From: Paenibacillus agricola
GTDB lineage: Bacteria > Bacillota > Bacilli > Paenibacillales > NBRC-103111
Assembly (NCBI RefSeq): GCF_011440305.1
Contig: NZ_JAAOIW010000004.1
Location: 124,001-188,000 of the forward strand
Direction: 5' to 3'
Length of the DNA: 64,000 nt
The notes beneath the pieces were generated by a model. The model had not been told where the DNA came from and ran no database searches. It worked only from the letters and a program-made list of their open reading frames with translations. Positions 44,715 to 53,297 of this stretch are shown piece after piece. The stretch's first letter is position 1, and the number at the start of each line of letters is the position of its first letter. Position numbers and translations under genes: made by a program.

Positions 44715-47066
44715 TTACTGTTCAAATGTAGCGATCAGTCTTTTGGCGATGCCTGTAGAGGTTGTAATGCTTTCATAGATACGAAGAGTTAACGGATAAT
44801 CCAATTGCTCCGATTTGATATCAGTAAACGAGATTGTTTGTGAACCATTAATCAATTTGCCTGTTCCTTGCAGCAATTGTTCTGAGGTTCCCAATACCCG
44901 TTCTCTGCCATCGACAATCTCGAATTCCAGCTTAGCAAAGTCATTGTCCACAATAACCTCAGCTACCTTCTGAATATCAAGACCTAATTTCAATTTATAC
45001 GTATAAGCGTTTGAGCTGAATACGGAAGACAATTCCCAATTTTCAATTTTGATTGTATACGGGTAGAAGGCAAGCACTTTACTGATGGCTTTCGGATCGT
45101 CTGCACCCGTCTGGCTTACAGTTACCTTATACTCTGCAATCGGCAGCTTTAACTTGGACGAATTGGACGCATCCAATATGCTTAGTTTGAAGTCTCCGTT
45201 AACTGCTGGAGGCAGCATGTAGGAGTAGCTGTAAACATAAGCTGAATCCGGAATTAGCTGTGTTAAAGTCGTTGTTTGGCGTGTGCCGGGGAATGAAGTA
45301 CCCGATGTGTCGGTCAATGATGTATCAAAGGCTGGAAGTGCTAGTGTTTCTTTGCTTTTGTTCAAAAACTTAAATTTGGCAATTACCGTTTGGTAGCCAT
45401 TGTCGGCATTGGTATGCCCATTCAGCTCTACTACGGAAACCTCGAGATTAGGATCAATCAGATCGCTGCCGGAGTTAAAAAGAAAGGCTTGGCCGAGTGT
45501 ATATGGCATAATATTGTTTAAGCTAGCGGCAGCGGTAATGCCATCCTGCAGACTGACAAGCGCAATTGGGATCGTGCTCGTGATTGAGGCCGCCGATGCT
45601 GAAGATCCGCTTGATGAGCTGTTTGACGACGAACTACCTGTTGAAGCTGCCGGAGTTGTTGTCGCAGTTCCACTCGATGTGGAGCCGCTTGCTGAGTTGG
45701 ATGCTCCAGTTCCTGTTGTCGTAGTACCTGAGACTCCAGAAGCTCCTGCCGCCTTACTCGTAGCAGTAGTTGCTGCTGTGCTAGCTGCGGTAGTGGCTGC
45801 AGCCGTTTCATTGGTCGTGGTCGTAGACGAATCGGATGAAGTGCTTGCAGATGTTTTTTGATTATCCGATACCATGAATTGCAGCTTGTCTGGGGCAATT
45901 CCTTCAGGTAATTGAAGCGCAAATCGGTAAATACCGGACTCACCCGCCGCAATATACGCATCTGGCGTTGTAATGTTATCCGTTGCGATCGAAAGCGCAG
46001 CTTCAGTTGAAATGATCGTTCCGATCAAGGACGGAGCTTGCATGGTGCTTTTGCTGTCATTATGCAAGACAGCCGTAATCAGTGCACCCTTTTTATTGGA
46101 AACTAATTGTTCCTCAGCCTTTTGCACTTCCAGTGTTAACCCTTCACGTCCTTGAACAATGTATGGAATTTTGTCGCCCACCTTGGCGATATGGAATAAT
46201 GAGGCTAAGGATAGCTTACCCAATGATAATATGCCTACGCTATCATTAGCGAGCTCCAGCGACATCGTATTTACATTAGGGAAGGTGTCAACGGTAGCCG
46301 TTAGCAATACATGCTTGGTTTGGCCGGCGTTTATCGTATTTCCATCAATAGCATTGGACGTAAACAGCAAGGTACTGCCTGGTCCGTCATGTAATAAATA
46401 TTTTAACCCTGAGGGTAGCGTAATACTTTCCGAGCCCGTTGGTGTTACAGACGCATCTACGAGGATCGTCCATTTCCCCTCTTGTGGTACCATAATCGCT
46501 TTAAGCGCTTGAACCGTAACATAGGAGCTCGCTGTTAGCGATGTATCTACATCTGCTAGATTCACTAGCAGCTGCCCAGCCTGCTCGCCCAATGCTTGTG
46601 CGTTAGCAACAGAAAGCGAACCTACATCCTGCAAGCTTCCGCCATTACGTGCAAACACTGTAACCTGCAGTTGATCTGTAGTTACCATTGCCGGAATCGT
46701 TGCTGTGTAATAATACTTGGTTGCTGTATGTGGAGCAACTAGGGCATCGGCCGCCTTGGACATTTGTGCCGAATAGTTGCCTCCAGCAGTTGTTGTAGCT
46801 TTTATTCCATAATGGTTAAAGTCAACAACCGAGTCACTATCATTATTTAATTGGATGCTAAAACGCATAGCTTGCGTATCCGATCCTTTAGATACAGCTA
46901 CATCCTCCAGCGTAAAATATACGGAATTACTAACAAATACACCCTCCTTGCCTGCAAAAGCAATAAAATGCGTCCAAGCAGATAATATCATAGCCAGAAT
47001 AAGGGTAGCTATAATTGCGATTCGGGCAGACTGCTTGAGGTTTCCATCGCGTAATCGTTCCATCAT
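44715..47066 (-). CDS. Large extracytoplasmic protein with Ser/Thr-rich linker
   Basis: A 783-residue protein. One hydrophobic segment (about 17-37) is a signal anchor. Residues 40-400 and 510-783 are beta-rich regions resembling stacked immunoglobulin-like modules (RFSIQLNNDSDSVVDFN, VVIAKFKFLNKSKETLALP-like pattern in the second half). They are joined by a roughly 100-residue linker (405-503) made almost only of Ser, Thr, Ala and Gly. No enzyme motif or LPXTG was seen. It is the last gene of the ABC-transport cluster, separated from the permease by four 40-bp repeats, and may be a wall-exposed partner of the exporter. Confidence 0.75.
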   Translation of the reverse strand: MMERLRDGNLKQSARIAIIATLILAMILSAWTHFIAFAGKEGVFVSNSVYFTLEDVAVSKGSDTQAMRFSIQLNNDSDSVVDFNHYGIKATTTAGGNYSAQMSKAADALVAPHTATKYYYTATIPAMVTTDQLQVTVFARNGGSLQDVGSLSVANAQALGEQAGQLLVNLADVDTSLTASSYVTVQALKAIMVPQEGKWTILVDASVTPTGSESITLPSGLKYLLHDGPGSTLLFTSNAIDGNTINAGQTKHVLLTATVDTFPNVNTMSLELANDSVGILSLGKLSLASLFHIAKVGDKIPYIVQGREGLTLEVQKAEEQLVSNKKGALITAVLHNDSKSTMQAPSLIGTIISTEAALSIATDNITTPDAYIAAGESGIYRFALQLPEGIAPDKLQFMVSDNQKTSASTSSDSSTTTTNETAAATTAASTAATTATSKAAGASGVSGTTTTGTGASNSASGSTSSGTATTTPAASTGSSSSNSSSSGSSASAASITSTIPIALVSLQDGITAAASLNNIMPYTLGQAFLFNSGSDLIDPNLEVSVVELNGHTNADNGYQTVIAKFKFLNKSKETLALPAFDTSLTDTSGTSFPGTRQTTTLTQLIPDSAYVYSYSYMLPPAVNGDFKLSILDASNSSKLKLPIAEYKVTVSQTGADDPKAISKVLAFYPYTIKIENWELSSVFSSNAYTYKLKLGLDIQKVAEVIVDNDFAKLEFEIVDGRERVLGTSEQLLQGTGKLINGSQTISFTDIKSEQLDYPLTLRIYESITTSTGIAKRLIATFEQ

Positions 47067-47079
47067 GAATGTCTCCTCC

Positions 47080-47239
47080 TTAGAGTTTTCGTAGAAAACT
47101 TACTTCGTAAGCATCCACCTTAGAGTTTTCGTAGAAAACTTACTTCGTAAGCATCCACTTTAGAGTTTTCGTAGAAAACTTACTTCGTAAGCATCCACTT
47201 TAGAGTTTTCGTAGAAAACTTACTTCGTAAGCATCTGCT
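47080..47239. repeat. Four perfect tandem 40-bp units, each with two hairpins
   Basis: Units begin at 47081, 47121, 47161 and 47201. Each holds GTTTTC-GTA-GAAAAC and CTTAC-TTC-GTAAG, so the whole array can fold as eight small hairpins. Differences are confined to the last bases (CCACC, CCACT, CTGCT). It fills the gap between the permease and surface-protein genes. Confidence 0.93.
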
Positions 47240-47243
47240 TTAA

Positions 47244-48419
47244 TTAATCTGTACGCAAAGCGTCGATCGGGCGAAGCTTGGAGGCTTTGTTGGCCGGATA
47301 TAAGCCGAAAACAACCCCAACTAGCACTGAGAACAGAAAAGCATACATACTAATATCGAACGAAACTACGGTCAATTGTTTTGGGTTGAAGTAAGGCCAT
47401 AGCTTCGCAAAGGTAACACCCAGCGCCAAGCCGATTAATCCACCAAGCCCGCTGATGACAACCGCCTCAAACAGAAACTGCAAAAGAATATTTCGCCGTT
47501 TGGCACCGATCGATTTGCGGATACCGATTTCCCGCGTCCGTTCGCTTACGGTAACGAGCATAATATTCATAATCCCGATCCCACCAACGAGCAACGATAT
47601 ACAAGCTACGCTGACTAACTGGCTTGTCAAGGAATTCGAAGCTTCTGTGCTTGCGGTAAGCAATTGGTCCTGATTCGTAAAGCGGAACCCATTCGCGCTC
47701 TTAAACTTATACGTTAAAAAAGCGGTTAATGTGCTTTGTGCTGTACTAATGTCTTCCTTGGTAGTCGCTTCAATATAGGTGGTGCGAATCGCACCTAAAT
47801 TTAATTGCCGTTGTGCTGTTGTCAAAGGCACAACAACCGAATCATCGGCAGAAGCGCCTCCGATGCTGGAGCCCTTCGTATTCAATAAGCCTACGACGGT
47901 AAATTGAAAGCCATTAATATTGATCAGCTTATCTATAGGATCAACATTCCCGAACAGCTCCGTAGCGACTGTTGTGCCCAGCACGGCTACATTCGTACGG
48001 AGATCCAAATCGGCTTCCGTAATAAAACGCCCTTCCTTTAATGTAGCTTTTAAGATCGTCATATATCTTTCGTTGGAGCCCATTACGGTATACGACTCTT
48101 GCGTTGTATTGTATTTAACATTGATGTTGGATGTCACCGTAGGTGCGATAGCACTAAATTCTGGAAAGCCCTCAAAATTCATTAGCTCCGCATAGTTAAG
48201 CTGTGTAGCACGCCCTTGACCCAGCAGATTGACCACGAGTAAATTGGTTCCCATATTCTCGTATTGCTTGGCAATTTGTGCCGAGGTGCCTTGACCGATG
48301 GCTACCAGAGTGACCACTGAGCAAACCCCAATAATAACACCCAGCATCGTGAGCAGGGTTCGCATCCAGCTTGCACTTACCGTCTTAAGTGCCATCTGCA
48401 ATAATTCTGTTATTCTCAT
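47244..48419 (-). CDS. MacB-type ABC transporter permease
   Basis: A 391-residue FtsX-fold permease: helix one LLTMLGVIIGVCSVVTLVAIG, a large extracytoplasmic domain (about 45-265) and three C-terminal helices with MNIMLVTVSERTREIGIRKS, the conserved family loop, and SVLVGVVFGLYPANKASKL. MacB-type pairs act as mechanotransmitters for export of peptides or lipoproteins. Its ATG overlaps the ATPase gene stop by four bases. Confidence 0.93.
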   Translation of the reverse strand: MRITELLQMALKTVSASWMRTLLTMLGVIIGVCSVVTLVAIGQGTSAQIAKQYENMGTNLLVVNLLGQGRATQLNYAELMNFEGFPEFSAIAPTVTSNINVKYNTTQESYTVMGSNERYMTILKATLKEGRFITEADLDLRTNVAVLGTTVATELFGNVDPIDKLININGFQFTVVGLLNTKGSSIGGASADDSVVVPLTTAQRQLNLGAIRTTYIEATTKEDISTAQSTLTAFLTYKFKSANGFRFTNQDQLLTASTEASNSLTSQLVSVACISLLVGGIGIMNIMLVTVSERTREIGIRKSIGAKRRNILLQFLFEAVVISGLGGLIGLALGVTFAKLWPYFNPKQLTVVSFDISMYAFLFSVLVGVVFGLYPANKASKLRPIDALRTD

Positions 48420-49156
48420 ACGGTCGCCTCCATCGCCTCGCTTGCCTCCATCGCCTCGACTTTCTGCAATTGAGGCACATTGTCAATATCGCTGACGATC
48501 AATCCATCTCTTATTGTGATGATTCGCTTGGCATTCTCGGCAATATGTAAATCATGGGTGATCAGTACGATCGTATTGCCCATTTCGTTCAAATGCAGCA
48601 TGAGTTCTAGTACTTCCTGGCCGGTTTTGGAATCCAAGGCTCCTGTCGGCTCATCAGCCAGCAGTAAGGATGGTCCAATGGCCAGGGCGCGGGCGACAGC
48701 AACACGTTGCTGCTGTCCCCCTGATAATTCACTGGGACGGTGATGTCCCCGTTGCCCCATCCCGAGAAGCTCCAGAGTTTGCTGCGCCTTTTCTCTTCTT
48801 TCCTTTTTGCCAAATCCTGCATAAATCATCGGCAGCTCCACATTTTCAATCGCAGTCAGCCGCGGCAGCAAATTAAATTGCTGGAATATAAAGCCGATTT
48901 TGCGATTCCGTAAGCCTGCTAGCTCGTCATCCTTCATCTTCTCTGTGGCTATGCCATCAAGGTTATAAGAGCCCGATGTCGGTACATCCAGTAAGCCGAT
49001 CATATTCATCAGGGTCGATTTACCGGAGCCGCTTGGTCCCACAATCGCCACGAATTCGCCTACACCAACGGATAGTGAAATGTCCTTCAATATGTGGAGC
49101 TCCTCGACACCTCGAAGATACGTTTTTTTAATTTGCTTCAGCTCGATCATTTTCAT
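48416..49156 (-). CDS. MacB/LolD-type ABC transporter ATPase
   Basis: A 246-residue ATPase. Walker A GPSGSGKST, Q-loop FIFQQFNLLPRLTAIEN, signature LSGGQQQRVAVARAL, Walker B LLLADEPTGALD and the switch His in LITHDLHIAENA are complete. It pairs with the permease downstream. The last residues (EAMEASEAMEATV) are a small repeat. GGAGG is ten bases before the ATG. Confidence 0.95.
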   Translation of the reverse strand: MKMIELKQIKKTYLRGVEELHILKDISLSVGVGEFVAIVGPSGSGKSTLMNMIGLLDVPTSGSYNLDGIATEKMKDDELAGLRNRKIGFIFQQFNLLPRLTAIENVELPMIYAGFGKKERREKAQQTLELLGMGQRGHHRPSELSGGQQQRVAVARALAIGPSLLLADEPTGALDSKTGQEVLELMLHLNEMGNTIVLITHDLHIAENAKRIITIRDGLIVSDIDNVPQLQKVEAMEASEAMEATV

Positions 49157-49216
49157 AGGTTCTCACCCTCCCTTCATAGTAGAAGCTTGATAATTAGCAG
49201 CCTCATCACATACTGC

Positions 49217-50896
49217 TTAGAAGCCTGCTGGAGGACCTCCGCCGCCTGGGAATCCGCCTTGACCGCCTCCGCCGCCACCTGTTGCACCTCCGTTACGAGC
49301 TCCCTGCTGATATTGATTCCTCAAGGCATCCGTCTCAGCTTGAGTTAGTTTTTTGGTCGAAGCGGCAGCTTGAGTCACCAGGATATCGCCTGCTGCTAGT
49401 CCCTCTGTGATTTCGATTAGTGTAGAGCTGTTAGCGCCTATCTTTACTTCGTGCTCGGCTTCAATCGTACCGTCCGCCTTTTGCAAGGAGACCACTTTTT
49501 TACCATTTCTTGTTTTCACATTGGACACGGGCACCACAATCACATCTTTTTTGTCCTCAATTAAAATATCGGCTGTTGCCGTCATTGTATATTTAAGCTC
49601 ACTGGCATTCGTCAAAGTAACTACAGCGGTATAAAAGGAAACCCCGTTCGTCACGGTTCCAACCGTTGAAACCTGTGTAACTTCGCCAACAAACACTTTT
49701 CCGGCAATGGCATCGACCTTAACCTCTGCCTTTTGTCCAACTTTAATTTTCGGCAAATCCAGCTCATCCACCTTCACAGGCAACTGCAAGGTATCTAGGT
49801 TTGCTACAGCCCCCAGCTGAACGTTGCTCAGGATTGTCGTTCCCACTGGGTAAGAAGCCAGCACATTTTTTTTCTGATCGACAAAATCTGTAGAGAACAC
49901 GCCATCAAAAGGTGCATAAACTTTCAGCTTTTCCAACTGCTCCTCCATGTCTTTAATGCTTTTCAACGATTGGTCGATTTGATTTTGTTTATTGGTGATA
50001 TCCTTTTGCAAAGTGTCACTTGCAATGGTTGCAATCAGGTCACCTTTATTAACAAATTGATTTTCTTTAAATTCCATGCTGTCGATCGTCCCAGACACAC
50101 CCGCCATTACATTGACCGATGTTTTATACTGTAGCACTGCTTGTGTTTTAGATTCGATTTTTAAGCCGCCAACGGTGAGCGAGCCTTTGACAATTTGTCC
50201 GGCATCCAGCGTTCCGTCGTTGTCTACCCGTACCGTTACATCCAGAAGATGATTGCCTTTGGTATCGGATTTCACTGCCTGGGAGATTGCTGTAACGGCA
50301 CCCGACTTCGTCAATAAGTAACCGTCAAGCGTTAACTGTACCTGGTCACCTATTTGAATTTGCGCCGCTTCCTCCTGCATGAAAGGTAGGGCTACCGTTA
50401 AGTTATCTTGACTGGATATGGTCGCGATCTTTGTGTTTTTGGATATACCCGAGCCCTCACTGATGGTAGTGGATAAAATCAATTTCCCGCTAGCGGGCGC
50501 AACGGCTTTAAGAGAGGCGGATTGCGCCTGTAGGTCCTGCATATCCGATTGGTAGCCGCTAAGCGTTAGCTTCGCAGCATCAAGCTTTTCATCTAGGCTC
50601 GAATCCGATATCTCTAGGAGAAGATCACCTTTCTTAACCGTTTGATTCCTTGTCAGGTTTAACGTCTTGATCATGCCTTCCTTCGGCGGGACAATCGTCT
50701 GCTGCTCCTGGGGCTCTAACTGCGCGGTTCCCGAAATCGCGGTGCGGACATTTCCTTTTTTCACTGTATAAGTAGTTTGTTGGACAACGGCTTGCTTCGT
50801 CCCGAAAAGCTTATCTTTTTTCACGTAGGCATATGTACCGCCACCGCAAACGAGCAGTGCCGCGAGCGTTACTATGATTACTTTTTTCATCTTCAT
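49217..50896 (-). CDS. HlyD/MacA-type adaptor protein
   Basis: A 559-residue protein with a membrane anchor (residues 4-22), lipoyl-like halves (AQLEPQEQQTIVPPKEGMI and LKVYAPFDGVFSTDFVDQKK), a coiled coil near 305-325 and barrel domains. Two extra lipoyl-like segments (residues 120-300) make it longer than usual MacA (about 370). The C-terminus is Gly-rich (GGQGGFPGGGGPPAGF). It should link the ABC pump to the outside or to the surface protein. GGAGG is nine bases before the ATG. Confidence 0.92.
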   Translation of the reverse strand: MKMKKVIIVTLAALLVCGGGTYAYVKKDKLFGTKQAVVQQTTYTVKKGNVRTAISGTAQLEPQEQQTIVPPKEGMIKTLNLTRNQTVKKGDLLLEISDSSLDEKLDAAKLTLSGYQSDMQDLQAQSASLKAVAPASGKLILSTTISEGSGISKNTKIATISSQDNLTVALPFMQEEAAQIQIGDQVQLTLDGYLLTKSGAVTAISQAVKSDTKGNHLLDVTVRVDNDGTLDAGQIVKGSLTVGGLKIESKTQAVLQYKTSVNVMAGVSGTIDSMEFKENQFVNKGDLIATIASDTLQKDITNKQNQIDQSLKSIKDMEEQLEKLKVYAPFDGVFSTDFVDQKKNVLASYPVGTTILSNVQLGAVANLDTLQLPVKVDELDLPKIKVGQKAEVKVDAIAGKVFVGEVTQVSTVGTVTNGVSFYTAVVTLTNASELKYTMTATADILIEDKKDVIVVPVSNVKTRNGKKVVSLQKADGTIEAEHEVKIGANSSTLIEITEGLAAGDILVTQAAASTKKLTQAETDALRNQYQQGARNGGATGGGGGGQGGFPGGGGPPAGF

Positions 50897-50917
50897 ATGA
50901 AATGCCCTCCCCGACTG

Positions 50918-51817
50918 TCAATGATAATAATCCACTTCAATTTCACTCCACTTGGTTCCGAGCGAAGCTTTATTGCCATAATAATGAAGCTCACTTTCGG
51001 TTGTCAGAAGCAGAGCTTCACAGTGCGCTGCTTGCTGTGCTAGCAGCGTCAATCCCTTATCAACGCCTAGCTTTCTGACCGCTTGTGCCCAAATCCCACA
51101 TTCAACGGCATCATTACCAGTAACCGTAATTTGCTTTAGCTCGCCCCCGTCGTAGTTGCCTACATTTTGTTCATCCAGCATCCTATTTTCTTGCCCCTCT
51201 ACGATGTAAGTAACAACGGCTCCTTCTGATATAGACAATGAAGCCGTAACCTCCATACTTCCTTCAGGCTGATGAATCTCAATTAACCAGGGATCGAAGC
51301 TTTCGCTCGGCCTCCCCCACACTTGATAGGAACCGCCTACCTGCAGCAGCCCTTGCTTTAACTTCAAACGGTGCTGCAATAAATCAGCAAGCCGCTGTAA
51401 AATCCAATTTTGCACGATGCTATCCAAATTAAGCTGTGCCTCAGTGGGCAGTCGAACCGATTTCGTATCCGAATCCAGCGACAGATGCAACGAGGTATCA
51501 GCAGCCGATAGGACTAAAGGATTAAAAGCATCATGTGTTATTTTTCGATAGGTTTCGGTCAATGCCAGAACCTCTAGCATCATATCGGAAACCTTGCACC
51601 GTTCACCTGCTAATGTATTTAATAGGTTCAACTCACTTTGAGGATGATGGCGGCTAAACCTGGCTTCTGTATCCCGGAACCATTCAATCGCCATTCTCTC
51701 GATAACGGCTATTTCATGCGATTCAGCCCAAATCAACAGATCCACATTCGTGTTTAACGCTTGAAAATGAAACCGGTAAAATCTTTCAGAAGATTGATCT
51801 GATGGTTTGGCTATCAT
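50918..51817 (-). CDS. ApbE-like FAD:protein FMN transferase with degenerate active site
   Basis: About 299 residues with the ApbE fold order: FHFQALNTNVDLLIW at the start, FRDTEARFSRHHPQSELNLL, the DAFNPLVLSAAD loop, LLQVGGSYQVWG for the glycine turn and ITVTGNDAVECGIWAQAVRKLG near the end. ApbE normally has a GIAKGYA lysine motif and a D-A-x-x-T metal motif in the last part; here they read SIVQNWILQ and AVECGIWAQ, so the FAD and magnesium ligands seem lost. It may bind a flavin or another ligand without transfer activity. I prefer the ATG at 51817 behind GGGGG; an ATG nine codons upstream lacks a site. First gene of the transport cluster. Confidence 0.75.
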   Translation of the reverse strand: MIAKPSDQSSERFYRFHFQALNTNVDLLIWAESHEIAVIERMAIEWFRDTEARFSRHHPQSELNLLNTLAGERCKVSDMMLEVLALTETYRKITHDAFNPLVLSAADTSLHLSLDSDTKSVRLPTEAQLNLDSIVQNWILQRLADLLQHRLKLKQGLLQVGGSYQVWGRPSESFDPWLIEIHQPEGSMEVTASLSISEGAVVTYIVEGQENRMLDEQNVGNYDGGELKQITVTGNDAVECGIWAQAVRKLGVDKGLTLLAQQAAHCEALLLTTESELHYYGNKASLGTKWSEIEVDYYH

Positions 51818-51937
51818 GGCCTTCCCCCGCTTTCCTGTTGACATTGCTCAGCTGATAAACTCATTATGAGCGGTGTAGCTGAATTAAACTTGATGATTGC
51901 CTGAGAAGTTGCTGAAAAGATTTAGGCATCCCATCAA

Positions 51938-51970
51938 CTAACATTCAGCTAACGTTCAGCTAACGTTCAG
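51938..51970. promoter_or_regulatory. Three tandem 11-bp repeats upstream of the ApbE/ABC cluster
   Basis: CTAACATTCAG, CTAACGTTCAG, CTAACGTTCAG follow each other without gaps. TTCAG recurs at 51944, 51955 and 51966. Two further GCTGAA elements lie at 51911 and 51878, 33 bp apart. The 11-bp direct-repeat pattern is typical of OmpR/PhoB-type response regulators. Confidence 0.7.
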
Positions 51971-51974
51971 AAAA

Positions 51975-52006
51975 CTCAAAAAGCCCGGTCTGTGTAGACC
52001 GGGCTT
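51975..52006 (-). terminator. Rho-independent terminator after the FlxA-like gene
   Basis: On the minus strand AAGCCCGGTCT, ACAC, AGACCGGGCTT, followed by T residues. It separates the FlxA-like gene from the ApbE/ABC cluster. Confidence 0.9.
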
Positions 52007-52020
52007 CTATGTATTTCTGC

Positions 52021-52404
52021 TTAAATTCTTACATCAATCGTTGAAGCATAGGCCGGATCTTTAATGGCATTTGCACTTACATCGGTCGATTTATTTTTGG
52101 CGCTGCTGCTTTCGCTCTGCGCCGCTGTGCTTTCACTGCTCATTTTAACTGCGCTGTTTGCGTTGCTTCCACTTTCTGTCGTGCTGGCACTCTTACTCTT
52201 TTGGGCAATCTGGCTATCAATCTGTTGAATTTGTGCTTGCAAAACCTGAACCTTCTGCTCTTTGGTTTTCGCGTCACTTTTACTATCCTGCACTTTCTGC
52301 AATTCACTTTGCAGGGTTGCCTTCTTTTTCTCAAGAGCGTCTGTGTTGGTACTCCCCGAAGTATACGAGGCTGAGTTACTTGATGAAGCAGATGAAACAT
52401 TCAT
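52021..52404 (-). CDS. FlxA-like coiled-coil protein
   Basis: A 127-residue protein. A Ser-rich N-terminus is followed by one long coiled coil (about 25-70: ALEKKKATLQSELQKVQ, EQKVQVLQAQIQQIDSQIAQ) and a Ser/Ala-rich end closing with DPAYASTIDVRI. The layout is that of the FlxA-like family, of unknown role. I start at the ATG at 52404 behind AAGGTGG. It is divergent from the response regulator gene, with repeats of the shared TTCAG motif between them. Confidence 0.72.
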   Translation of the reverse strand: MNVSSASSSNSASYTSGSTNTDALEKKKATLQSELQKVQDSKSDAKTKEQKVQVLQAQIQQIDSQIAQKSKSASTTESGSNANSAVKMSSESTAAQSESSSAKNKSTDVSANAIKDPAYASTIDVRI

Positions 52405-52486
52405 GGATATTACCACCTTGTCGTTGATGTATGTAGCACTTGCGATTAAAGTGTACGCCAATAAATGCTTCTTAACCTGAGTCCCC

Positions 52487-52514
52487 GCTGAAACTTAGCT
52501 GAACGCTGGCTGAA
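52487..52514. promoter_or_regulatory. Three GCTGAA elements at 11-bp spacing
   Basis: GCTGAA starts at 52487, 52498 and 52509. Read on the minus strand this is TTCAGC three times, directed toward the FlxA-like gene. Confidence 0.65.
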
Positions 52515-52522
52515 TTCTTATT

Positions 52523-52560
52523 TTCAACGTATTTTCAGTTATCATTCAGTGGTAATTCAG
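52523..52560. promoter_or_regulatory. Four TTCA(G/A) elements at 11-bp spacing
   Basis: TTCAA at 52523 and TTCAG at 52534, 52545 and 52556, directed toward the response regulator gene. Together with the GCTGAA set this gives two back-to-back arrays, as expected for autoregulation by an OmpR-type protein. Confidence 0.68.
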
Positions 52561-52613
52561 TTGAGAAACAGATACTATTACCATAGGACTGACTTTCTCT
52601 AGGAGGAACCCGT

Positions 52614-53297
52614 ATGCAACCGTTAAAAGGGATTAAAATATTACTTGTAGATGATGAACCGAACATCCTCCAATTTCTGGAATTGGGTTTGCAAAATGAA
52701 GGCTTTGAGGTCAAATGTGCACCGGATGGTATTACAGCTATTAATATGATTAAAAATTTCCAACCCCATGTCGCTATTTTGGATGTGATGATGCCGGGTA
52801 TGGACGGCTTTGAGGTATGCCGGATGTTGAAAAAAACAGAAACCATCGCCGTTATTATGCTAACAGCCAAGGATGAAGTCGACGACCGTGTCAAAGGGCT
52901 TACACTTGGTGCTGATGATTATATGGTCAAGCCGTTCAGCTTCGATGAGCTGCTTGCTCGCATTCATGCCCGGATCCGCAACCAATTCCCGAATTTATTC
53001 GGCGAGGTCGTGATTGGTCCCTTCCGTATCGATGACCGCCGCAAAGAAATCAGCCTGGAAAGCCGGGTGCTGGAGCTGTCTCCTACCGAATATGAGCTGC
53101 TTAAATTTCTTGTGCTAAACCATGGGCTCGTTCTAAGTAAAGCTATGATTTTGGAAAAGGTGTGGAGCTATGATTTTGGAGGCGAGGAAAATATTGTGGA
53201 GGTTTACATTCGCTCCTTGCGCGATAAATTGAACGATAAAGACCGCCAAATTATACGTACCTTGCGGGGCTCCGGATACCGAGTTGATCTTTCATGA
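52614..53297 (+). CDS. OmpR-family response regulator
   Basis: A 227-residue two-domain regulator. Receiver 1-120 with the acidic pair LLVDDEP, phosphorylation at Asp57 in HVAILDVMMPGMDG, and lysine in MVKPFSFDEL. The C-terminal winged helix ends with IVEVYIRSLRDKL and TLRGSGYRV. AGGAGG is seven bases before the ATG. It overlaps its kinase by four bases. The tandem 11-bp repeats in its own promoter and in front of the transport cluster suggest autoregulation and control of that cluster. Confidence 0.95.
   Translation: MQPLKGIKILLVDDEPNILQFLELGLQNEGFEVKCAPDGITAINMIKNFQPHVAILDVMMPGMDGFEVCRMLKKTETIAVIMLTAKDEVDDRVKGLTLGADDYMVKPFSFDELLARIHARIRNQFPNLFGEVVIGPFRIDDRRKEISLESRVLELSPTEYELLKFLVLNHGLVLSKAMILEKVWSYDFGGEENIVEVYIRSLRDKLNDKDRQIIRTLRGSGYRVDLS

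Noticed and set aside
45400-45961. Open frames opposite or out of frame with the Ser/Thr-rich linker of the surface protein
   Set aside because: Low-complexity codons create long stop-free frames; there are no ribosome sites and no sensible protein.
47080-47239. CRISPR array
   Set aside because: The 40-bp units are contiguous and identical without unique spacers, and no cas genes are present.
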